DNA of 5,403 nt from contig CATLIP010000174.1 in NCBI GenBank assembly GCA_949957035.1, forward strand, positions 1 to 5,403, read 5' to 3'. A program made the translations under genes and the position numbers. Positions 1 through 3,894 of the stretch are shown here, piece after piece. The DNA is from an uncultured Lachnospiraceae bacterium (GTDB taxonomy: Bacteria; Bacillota_A; Clostridia; Lachnospirales; Lachnospiraceae). The notes beneath the pieces were generated by a model. It worked only from the letters and a program-made list of their open reading frames with translations. It ran no database searches and was not told the origin of the DNA. Each line of letters starts with the position of its first letter. Position 1 is the first letter of the stretch.

Positions 1-80
1 TATTGCCGGGAGACAAGGTAACGCTGGAATTGTCACCCTATGACTTGTCCAAGGGAAGGATTATCTGGAGAGATAAATAA
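1..80 (+). CDS. infA: Translation initiation factor IF-1, C-terminal part (5' end outside window)
   Basis: The frame beginning at base 3 reads LPGDKVTLELSPYDLSKGRI and ends WRDK at a TAA at 78-80. This is the conserved end of IF-1, a small OB-fold protein of about 72 residues that binds the 30S A site during initiation. The 25 codons seen correspond roughly to residues 48-72, so about two thirds of the gene lies upstream. Its place directly before rpmJ is the usual order at the spc/alpha operon junction. No terminator hairpin follows the stop, so upstream transcripts probably read on into rpmJ. The identity is firm because of the motif and the context. The upstream start and RBS cannot be judged. 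Confidence 0.95.
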   Translation, partial: LPGDKVTLELSPYDLSKGRIIWRDK

Positions 81-98
81 GAAATATGAAATTGTCTA

Positions 99-128
99 TT
101 GACTTTGTTTGACAGGCAGTGCTATAAT
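99..128 (+). promoter_or_regulatory. Sigma-A-type promoter between infA and rpmJ
   Basis: TTGACT at 99-104 is a 5/6 match to the -35 consensus. TATAAT at 123-128 is a perfect -10, and the spacer is 18 bases. A TG at 120-121, one base before the -10, adds an extended -10 element. The predicted transcription start is near 134-136. A TTGACA at 109-114 is only 8 bases from the -10 and cannot be its partner. The promoter would let rpmJ and the alpha operon be transcribed independently of the upstream spc genes. Confidence 0.8.
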
Positions 129-134
129 ATATAA

Positions 135-194
135 GCGTGTTTTCGGGCATTTTTATGAGATTTGAAGAAATCCAATGGTTTGCCCGGCAGACGC
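135..194 (+). promoter_or_regulatory. Possible structured 5' leader of the rpmJ transcript
   Basis: Just after the predicted start site, three nested helices can form. GCGT (135-138) pairs with ACGC (191-194), CGGGCA (144-149) pairs with TGCCCG (181-186), and GATTT (159-163) pairs with AAATC (168-172) around a GAAG loop. The outer helix begins at the predicted 5' end of the RNA. There is no U-tract, so this is not a terminator. The fold may stabilise the transcript or bind a regulator, but no role is shown. Short helices like these can arise by chance; only the 6-bp GC-rich helix is notable. Confidence 0.4.
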
Positions 195-224
195 GTGGGT
201 AGATTGTTGGCAGAGCAATGGATG

Positions 225-232
225 AAAGGAGG
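225..232 (+). promoter_or_regulatory. Ribosome binding site of rpmJ (fixes the GTG start)
   Basis: AAAGGAGG is a nearly full match to the anti-Shine-Dalgarno sequence and stands 7 bases before the GTG at 240. It settles the start of rpmJ at this GTG rather than at an in-frame TTG at 162, which has no such site. Confidence 0.85.
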
Positions 233-239
233 ATTTGAC

Positions 240-353
240 GTGAAGGTTAGATCATCAGTAAAACCAATTTGCGAAAAATGCAAAGTAATTAAAAGAAAAG
301 GAAGCGTTCGCATCATCTGCGAAAACCCAAAGCATAAGCAGCGTCAGGGATAG
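240..353 (+). CDS. rpmJ: 50S ribosomal protein L36 (bL36), zinc-binding type
   Basis: This encodes the smallest large-subunit protein, which binds 23S rRNA. The product is 37 residues, the standard length, beginning [19 protein letters not shown] and ending KHKQRQG. Cys11, Cys14, Cys27 and His32 form the CCCH zinc-ribbon set of the zinc-containing form; the zinc-free paralogue lacks these. The start is GTG, supported by a strong ribosome binding site 7 bases upstream and by the exact family length. It follows infA, as in most Firmicutes, and is the first gene after the promoter at 99-128. Its last codons and stop (TAG, 351-353) lie within an 8-bp stem (332-360), so the end of the gene also forms the start of the structured leader of rpsM. 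Confidence 0.97.
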   Translation: MKVRSSVKPICEKCKVIKRKGSVRIICENPKHKQRQG

Positions 354-360
354 CTTATGC
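332..360 (+). other. Perfect 8-bp stem spanning the rpmJ stop codon
   Basis: GCATAAGC (332-339) is the exact reverse complement of GCTTATGC (353-360), leaving a 13-base loop that contains most of the rpmJ stop codon. The 5' arm is coding (His-Lys-Gln region of L36) and the 3' arm starts at the last base of the stop codon. No T-run follows. A ribosome finishing rpmJ would melt the stem, which could couple rpmJ translation to folding of the leader. Confidence 0.6.
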
Positions 361-416
361 ATCAAATCAGGCGGCTGATAGTACTGACACGCCAGGGGGC
401 GTGTAGACTATTTGAT
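361..416 (+). other. Compact RNA three-way junction
   Basis: ATCAAA (361-366) pairs with TTTGAT (411-416). TCAG (367-370) pairs with CTGA (375-378) around a GCGG loop. TAGT (379-382) pairs with ACTA (407-410), and across a small ACTG/AG internal loop ACACGCC (387-393) pairs with GGCGTGT (398-404) around AGGG. All helices are perfectly complementary, and the junction has no unpaired base between them. It starts at the base right after the preceding stem. This much nested complementarity in 56 bases is unlikely by chance, but no covariation has been checked. Confidence 0.6.
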
Positions 417-455
417 ATACAAGGAGCACCTTTAGCCGGTGAGTATCCTTCGTAT
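417..455 (+). other. Hairpin with one-base bulge in the rpsM leader
   Basis: ATAC (417-420) pairs with GTAT (452-455), then AAGGA (421-425) with TCCTT (446-450), leaving C451 bulged. After an internal loop, CACC (427-430) pairs with GGTG (438-441) around a 7-base loop. The AAGGAG at 421-426 resembles a Shine-Dalgarno sequence but lies inside the stem and has no suitable start codon downstream, so it is better read as structure. Confidence 0.5.
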
Positions 456-465
456 ATTGCTTCTA

Positions 466-536
466 ATGCCGGCCCGTCATTACCGAATGAACCAACGATT
501 CGGTGGCCGGAAAGGGCATGGATACCGAAACGTGCC
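466..536 (+). other. Leader domain with competing pairings and a possible pseudoknot
   Basis: CCGGCC (469-474) pairs with GGCCGG (505-510) and ACCGAAT (482-488) with ATTCGGT (498-504), giving a 13-bp hairpin broken by a 7-base bulge. A second hairpin joins GGCATG (515-520) to CGTGCC (531-536) with one G-U pair. Its 10-base loop repeats TACCGAA (523-529), identical to 481-487, so TTCGGT (499-504) can pair with either copy. ATGCC (466-470) can also pair with GGCAT (515-519). The RNA could therefore switch between a local hairpin and a loop-based pseudoknot or alternative helix. Confidence 0.5.
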
Positions 537-546
537 TGGACAAAAA

Positions 547-573
547 AGGGAGAACCTTAATAGTCCCTATTAA
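547..573 (+). other. Two mutually exclusive small hairpins before rpsM
   Basis: AGGGA (547-551) can pair with TCCCT (564-568). Alternatively TTAATAG (557-563) can pair with CTATTAA (567-573) around a TCC loop. The two share bases 557-568 and cannot both form. Neither is followed by a T-run, so neither is a terminator. They are AT-rich and weak. Confidence 0.3.
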
Positions 574-621
574 AGACAGTATGTAAACAGTAAATATTTT
601 AGAAAAATGGAGGAAATTCAC

Positions 622-990
622 ATGGCTCGTATTGCAGGTGTAGATTTACCAAGAGACAAACGTGTTGAAATCGGATTAACTTATATCTACGGAATCGGCA
701 GGGCAAGTTCCAATCGTATTCTGGCGGAGGCAGGAGTGAATCCGGATATTCGCTGCAGAGATCTTACGGATGATGATGTTAAGAAGATTAGCGCAGTAAT
801 CGATGAGACTCAGATGGTAGAAGGCGACTTGAGAAGAGAGATTGCGCTGAATATCAAGAGATTACAGGAAATCGGATGCTATAGAGGAATCCGTCACAGA
901 AAAGGTCTTCCGGTTCGCGGTCAGAAGACGAAGACTAACGCAAGAACCAGAAAGGGACCGAAGAGAACTGTAGCCAATAAAAAGAAATAA
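622..990 (+). CDS. rpsM: 30S ribosomal protein S13 (uS13)
   Basis: This is a head protein of the small subunit that contacts 16S rRNA, the P-site tRNA and the 50S subunit through intersubunit bridges. The 122 residues begin [19 protein letters not shown], with the helix-two-turn-helix region over roughly residues 14-60. The invariant GLPVRGQ (95-101), then [11 protein letters not shown] (103-113), lead into a basic tail that reaches the tRNA. Length is normal for the family. An in-frame ATG at 607 would add MEEIH, but it overlaps GGAGG (609-613), which is correctly placed 8 bases before the ATG at 622; the family also begins MARIAG. It is the first gene of the alpha operon proper and follows the structured leader. 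Expression is probably controlled through that leader. Confidence 0.98.
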   Translation: MARIAGVDLPRDKRVEIGLTYIYGIGRASSNRILAEAGVNPDIRCRDLTDDDVKKISAVIDETQMVEGDLRREIALNIKRLQEIGCYRGIRHRKGLPVRGQKTKTNARTRKGPKRTVANKKK

Positions 991-1003
991 TAATTAAAAT
1001 AAA

Positions 1004-1018
1004 AAAGGAAAGAGTAGG
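1004..1018 (+). promoter_or_regulatory. Weak or atypically placed ribosome binding site of rpsK
   Basis: The best purine run, AAAGGAAAG (1004-1012), ends 17 bases before the ATG at 1030, farther than normal. The nearer GTAGG (1014-1018) is a poorer match but ends 11 bases away. Other genes in this operon have GGAGG at 7-9 bases. rpsK may depend partly on translational coupling from rpsM. Confidence 0.4.
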
Positions 1019-1029
1019 TTAGTTTTATT

Positions 1030-1425
1030 ATGGCAAAGAAAGTTACAAAGAAAGTGACAAAAAAACGTGTCAAGAAAAACGTTGAACGCGGACAAGCACA
1101 CATCCAGTCATCTTTTAATAACACAATCGTTACATTAACAGATGCACAGGGTAATGCACTTTCATGGGCAAGTGCAGGCGGTCTGGGATTTAGAGGTTCA
1201 AGGAAATCTACCCCTTATGCGGCACAGATGGCGGCTGAGACAGCGGCTAAGGCGGCATTGGTACATGGTTTGAAATCCGTAGACGTTATGGTAAAAGGAC
1301 CAGGTTCAGGGAGAGAGGCAGCAATCCGTGCACTTCAGGCATGCGGAATCGATGTGACAAGTATTAAGGACGTTACCCCGGTACCACACAACGGATGCCG
1401 TCCACCGAAACGTAGAAGAGTCTGA
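1030..1425 (+). CDS. rpsK: 30S ribosomal protein S11 (uS11)
   Basis: This is a platform protein of the small subunit that binds 16S rRNA near the mRNA exit, next to S7 and S18. The 131 residues match the usual length. A lysine-rich N-terminus with a [10 protein letters not shown] tandem repeat (3-12) comes first, then [15 protein letters not shown] (24-38), the glycine-rich [12 protein letters not shown] region (51-62), and the conserved end [13 protein letters not shown]. The Asn-Gly at 121-122 is the position that becomes isoaspartate in some bacteria; whether it does here is unknown. It follows rpsM by 39 bases. The ribosome binding site is not a standard one (see 1004-1018). The stop is TGA at 1423-1425. 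Confidence 0.98.
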   Translation: MAKKVTKKVTKKRVKKNVERGQAHIQSSFNNTIVTLTDAQGNALSWASAGGLGFRGSRKSTPYAAQMAAETAAKAALVHGLKSVDVMVKGPGSGREAAIRALQACGIDVTSIKDVTPVPHNGCRPPKRRRV

Positions 1426-1443
1426 TTTAGGAGGAATAATAAT

Positions 1444-2037
1444 ATGGCAGTGAATAGAGTCCCGGTCCTTAAGAGATGCAGATCTCTTGGCATGGATCCG
1501 GTTTATTTGGGAATTGATAAGAAGTCTAACAGACAGTTAAAAAGAACCAATAGAAAAATGAGCGAGTATGGCCTTCAGTTGCGTGAGAAGCAGAAAGCAA
1601 AATTTATCTACGGCGTATTAGAGAAGCCTTTCAGAAACTATTTTGAGAAGGCACAGCGCATGAGCGGTATGACAGGTGAGAACCTGATGAGACTGCTGGA
1701 GTCAAGATTGGATAACGTTGTGTTCCGTTTGGGACTTGCAAGAACCAGACGTGAGGCAAGACAGATTGTCGACCATAAGCATGTACTCGTGAACGGTAAA
1801 CAGATTAATATTCCATCTTACCTGATTAAGGCAGGGGATGTAATTGAGATCAAAGAAAAACACAAAAGTTCTCCAAGATATAAGGAGATTGCAGAAGTTA
1901 CAGGAGGACGCCTTGTACCGGAATGGCTGGATGCTGATCTTGAGAATCTTAAGGGAACGGTAAAAGAGCTTCCGAGAAGGGATGTAATTGATGTTCCTGT
2001 AGACGAGATGCTGATTGTCGAGTTGTATTCTAAATAA
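1444..2037 (+). CDS. rpsD: 30S ribosomal protein S4 (uS4)
   Basis: S4 is a primary 16S rRNA-binding protein that starts assembly of the 30S body; in several bacteria it also represses its own operon. The 197 residues contain the conserved [13 protein letters not shown] block (39-51) and an S4 RNA-binding fold over about residues 87-150, with [16 protein letters not shown] (87-102) and [13 protein letters not shown] (114-126). The end [11 protein letters not shown] is typical. The N-terminal 30 residues ([16 protein letters not shown]...) differ from the usual MARYTGP form and have no zinc-binding cysteine cluster; I recall this variant from Lachnospiraceae. AGGAGG (1429-1434) stands 9 bases before the ATG. 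Two TAA stops follow in tandem (2035-2040). Its place here makes it the likely ligand of any operon leader. Confidence 0.98.
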   Translation: MAVNRVPVLKRCRSLGMDPVYLGIDKKSNRQLKRTNRKMSEYGLQLREKQKAKFIYGVLEKPFRNYFEKAQRMSGMTGENLMRLLESRLDNVVFRLGLARTRREARQIVDHKHVLVNGKQINIPSYLIKAGDVIEIKEKHKSSPRYKEIAEVTGGRLVPEWLDADLENLKGTVKELPRRDVIDVPVDEMLIVELYSK

Positions 2038-2047
2038 TAACCCGTAA

Positions 2048-2062
2048 CACCACAGGAGGTGG
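2048..2062 (+). promoter_or_regulatory. Ribosome binding site of rpoA inside a small hairpin
   Basis: AGGAGG (2054-2059) lies 8 bases before the GTG at 2068 and fixes the rpoA start. An upstream in-frame GTG at 2059 overlaps this site and is therefore unlikely to be used. CACC (2048-2051) can pair with GGTG (2058-2061), or CCAC (2050-2053) with GTGG (2059-2062), so the site could be partly masked. The stem is only 4 bp and probably weak. Confidence 0.5.
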
Positions 2063-2067
2063 ACTTA

Positions 2068-3027
2068 GTGTTTGATTTTAATAAACCCAATATTGAGATA
2101 ACTGAGATTTCAGAAGATAAGAAATATGGTAAATTTGTTGTAGAGCCTCTTGAGAGAGGTTACGGTACGACATTAGGAAATTCTCTGAGAAGGATTATGC
2201 TGTCATCTCTGCCGGGCGCTGCGATCAGTCAGGTGAAGATTGACGGCGTACTTCATGAGTTTAGTTCGATTCCGGGTGTTAAGGAAGATGTTACGGAGAT
2301 TATCATGAATCTTAAGTCTCTGGCCATTAAGAATACGTCTGAAACTGATGAACCAAAGACGGCTTATATTGAGTTTGAGGGAGAAGGCGTTGTCACGGCA
2401 GCGGATATTCAGGTGGATCAGGATATTGAGATTATGAATCCGGAGACGGTTATCGCGACATTGAACGGCGGGGCAGACAGCAAGTTATATATGGAACTGA
2501 CCATTACAAAGGGCAGGGGATATGTAAGTTCTGACAAGAATAAGAATGACGAATTACCGATCGCAGTGATTCCGATTGATTCGATCTATACCCCGGTAGA
2601 GCGTGTGAACCTTACGGTCGAGAACACGCGTGTTGGACAGATTACAGATTTTGACAAATTGACATTAGACGTATATACGAATGGTACATTACTTCCGGAC
2701 GAGGCAGTCAGCCTTGCGGCTAAAGTATTGAGCGAGCATCTGAAACTCTTTATCGATCTGTCTGAGGTGGCTCAGGCGGCAGAGGTTATGATTGAGAAAG
2801 AGGACGACGAGAAGGAGAAAGTCCTTGAGATGAGTATCGACGAATTGGAATTATCCGTTCGTTCCTTCAACTGTCTGAAGAGAGCGGGAATCAATACGGT
2901 GGAAGAGCTGACCAATAGAACGCCGGAAGATATGATGAAGGTGCGGAATCTGGGACGCAAGTCTTTGGAGGAAGTGCTTGCAAAATTGGATGAATTGGGA
3001 TTAGGTTTAAGCAGAGGCGAAGAATAA
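2068..3027 (+). CDS. rpoA: DNA-directed RNA polymerase alpha subunit
   Basis: Alpha dimerises to nucleate assembly of RNA polymerase, and its C-terminal domain binds promoter UP elements and activators. From the GTG at 2068 the product is 319 residues ([11 protein letters not shown]...), close to the 314 of Bacillus. The N-terminal domain (about 1-230) carries the dimerisation motif [13 protein letters not shown] (30-42), GVLHEFSSI (60-68) and [14 protein letters not shown] (168-181). An acidic and lysine-rich linker ([11 protein letters not shown], 241-251) leads to the C-terminal domain (about 255-315), with [12 protein letters not shown] (264-275) and [12 protein letters not shown] (292-303). 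Arg265, Asn268, Cys269, Gly296, Lys298 and Ser299 match the DNA-binding residues of the E. coli protein, even in numbering. It follows rpsD by 30 bases. Translation from GTG may help set the dosage of alpha against the ribosomal proteins. Confidence 0.97.
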   Translation: MFDFNKPNIEITEISEDKKYGKFVVEPLERGYGTTLGNSLRRIMLSSLPGAAISQVKIDGVLHEFSSIPGVKEDVTEIIMNLKSLAIKNTSETDEPKTAYIEFEGEGVVTAADIQVDQDIEIMNPETVIATLNGGADSKLYMELTITKGRGYVSSDKNKNDELPIAVIPIDSIYTPVERVNLTVENTRVGQITDFDKLTLDVYTNGTLLPDEAVSLAAKVLSEHLKLFIDLSEVAQAAEVMIEKEDDEKEKVLEMSIDELELSVRSFNCLKRAGINTVEELTNRTPEDMMKVRNLGRKSLEEVLAKLDELGLGLSRGEE

Positions 3028-3028
3028 A

Positions 3029-3098
3029 TTTCACAGGTAAATCCGAAGCGTGCTGTGAAAGCATTTGGCTAGTAAGCCCGAAGAAGCGTAACCAAGTG
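3029..3098 (+). promoter_or_regulatory. Structured spacer between rpoA and rplQ
   Basis: This 92-base gap (3028-3119) is longer than the other gaps within the alpha operon and has two adjacent stems. TTTCACAG (3029-3036) pairs perfectly with CTGTGAAA (3053-3060) around a 16-base loop. CATTTGG (3062-3068) pairs with CCAAGTG (3092-3098), with one G-U pair. The loops hold a related sequence, CCGAAGCGT in the first and CCGAAGAAGCGT in the second. No T-run follows and I see no promoter. The rplQ ribosome binding site (GGAGG, 3106-3110) lies just downstream. It could be a site for L17 feedback or for RNA processing, but no function is shown. Confidence 0.5.
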
Positions 3099-3119
3099 TA
3101 GAAATGGAGGATTAGAAAG

Positions 3120-3656
3120 ATGGCTAAGTATAGAAAGCTGGGCAGAACGTCCAGTCAGAGAAAAGCGTTACTGAGAAATCAGGTGACAGCTTTGATTAAC
3201 CATGGCAGAATTGTTACTACTGAGGCAAAGGCAAAGGAAATCCGTAAGATTGCGGAAGGGCTGATTGCAATGGCAGTACGTGAGAGAGACAATTACGAGG
3301 AAGTTACCGTTAAGGCTAAGGTTGCCCGCAAGGACAAGGATGGTAAGAGAGTCAAGGAAGTTGTAGACGGCAAGAAGGTTACGGTATACGATGAAGTAGA
3401 CAAGAAGATTAAGAAGGATAAACCAAGCAGGCTGCATGCGCGCCGTCAGATGCTCAAGGTTCTGTATCCCGTAAAGGATGTTCCGGAGAAGGCAGCCGGA
3501 AGAAAGAGAAATACAAAGCAGGTAGACCTTGTTGCAAAACTTTTTGATGAGATTGCTCCAAAGTATGAGAATCGCCACGGTGGATATACAAGAATTGTCA
3601 AGATTGGACAGCGCAAGGGTGACGCTGCTATGGAAGTTTTGATTGAGCTTGTATAA
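3120..3656 (+). CDS. rplQ: 50S ribosomal protein L17 (bL17) with an internal insertion
   Basis: L17 binds 23S rRNA near the peptide exit tunnel. The 178 residues exceed the usual length of about 115-130. The N-terminal part ([20 protein letters not shown]) and [17 protein letters not shown] (33-49) are typical, as are [13 protein letters not shown] (137-149) and the [17 protein letters not shown] block (154-170) with its VLIELV end. Between them, about residues 58-103 form a charged insertion rich in Lys, Asp and Val, before the conserved LHARRQ (105-110). It alternates like beta strands ([23 protein letters not shown]) and may be a beta-hairpin arm. The reading frame is intact, codon use is like that of its neighbours, and GGAGG (3106-3110) sits 9 bases before the ATG, so this is not a frameshift artefact. 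I recall long L17 forms in Lachnospiraceae. It is the last gene before the terminator. Confidence 0.96.
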   Translation: MAKYRKLGRTSSQRKALLRNQVTALINHGRIVTTEAKAKEIRKIAEGLIAMAVRERDNYEEVTVKAKVARKDKDGKRVKEVVDGKKVTVYDEVDKKIKKDKPSRLHARRQMLKVLYPVKDVPEKAAGRKRNTKQVDLVAKLFDEIAPKYENRHGGYTRIVKIGQRKGDAAMEVLIELV

Positions 3657-3676
3657 GATTTAAGAAAAATTACAAG

Positions 3677-3711
3677 GACGAGCAGGGAATGATTTCCTGT
3701 TCGTCTTTTTT
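3677..3711 (+). terminator. Intrinsic terminator of the alpha operon
   Basis: GACGAGCAGGGAA (3677-3689) pairs with TTTCCTGTTCGTC (3693-3705) over 13 positions with two G-U wobbles and a 3-base loop. Six T residues (3706-3711) follow directly. It starts 20 bases after the rplQ stop. It is a textbook Rho-independent terminator and separates the operon from the flavoprotein gene. Confidence 0.95.
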
Positions 3712-3766
3712 GTATACACATTACCCTATCGGACTAATTCTACCTGAGCCAAGGCATGTATTCTCT

Positions 3767-3793
3767 GTTAAATTTATATCGTTGCCGTTAAAT
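3767..3793 (+). repeat. Short direct repeat upstream of the flavoprotein promoter
   Basis: GTTAAAT occurs at 3767-3773 and again at 3787-3793, 20 bases apart start to start, about two helical turns. It lies 22-48 bases before the predicted -35. It might be a regulator site, but in AT-rich DNA such repeats are common. I see nothing else in the AT-rich stretch 3712-3814. Confidence 0.2.
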
Positions 3794-3814
3794 AATCTAC
3801 TTATGTCTAATTTG

Positions 3815-3843
3815 CTTACAACTTTTTATAAAGGTGATATAAT
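3815..3843 (+). promoter_or_regulatory. Extended -10 promoter of the flavoprotein gene
   Basis: TATAAT at 3838-3843 is a perfect -10, preceded by TGA (3835-3837), which provides the TG of an extended -10. CTTACA (3815-3820), 17 bases upstream, is a weak -35 (4/6). The predicted start near 3850 gives a leader of about 45 bases before the ATG at 3895. Its place after the terminator supports a separate transcription unit. Confidence 0.7.
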
Positions 3844-3894
3844 GTCTATAACTGCAAAAAATGTAGAAATAAGTAAGAAAAGAGAGGTTTAGTC

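Larger units (their letters stand above)
332..573 (+). promoter_or_regulatory. Candidate cis-regulatory RNA leader of the alpha operon (rpmJ-rpsM spacer)
   Basis: The 268 bases between rpmJ and rpsM carry no convincing gene but are packed with inverted repeats. Three structured domains abut without linkers: a stem at 332-360, a three-way junction at 361-416 and a hairpin at 417-455. A more complex domain with competing pairings (466-536) and two alternative hairpins (547-573) follow. The rest, 574-606, is AT-rich and unstructured ahead of the rpsM ribosome binding site. In Escherichia coli S4 represses this operon by binding a pseudoknot at rpsM, and here rpsD (S4) is also in the operon, so S4 feedback is a reasonable guess. 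The fold does not visibly copy the E. coli element. I do not recognise a named RNA family, though one may exist. No U-tract follows any hairpin, so translational control or RNA processing is likelier than termination. Confidence 0.65.

Noticed and set aside
162..239. In-frame TTG that would extend L36 at the N-terminus
   Set aside because: L36 is 37 residues in the family, and AAAGGAGG at 225-232 points to the GTG at 240.
357..560. Open frame of 67 codons between rpmJ and rpsM
   Set aside because: It has only a weak AGGG-like site upstream, no recognisable protein features, and is made of the inverted repeats of the leader. RNA structure explains the sequence better.
547..573. Terminator or attenuator before rpsM
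   Set aside because: The hairpins are not followed by a run of T, so intrinsic termination is not supported.
576..592. ACAGTA direct repeat (576-581 and 587-592)
   Set aside because: It is two 6-base words in AT-rich DNA with no further copies and no link to a known site.
3168..3578. Minus-strand open frame of 136 codons
   Set aside because: It is antisense to rplQ, which has conserved L17 motifs and a good ribosome binding site.
3767..3793. Rex-type redox operator
   Set aside because: A Rex site needs an inverted repeat like TTGTTA...TAACAA. Here the half-sites are direct, and no TAACAA partner is present.
3689..3892. Open frame of 67 codons after rplQ
   Set aside because: It begins inside the terminator stem, overlaps the promoter at 3815-3843, lacks a ribosome binding site and ends just before the true gene.
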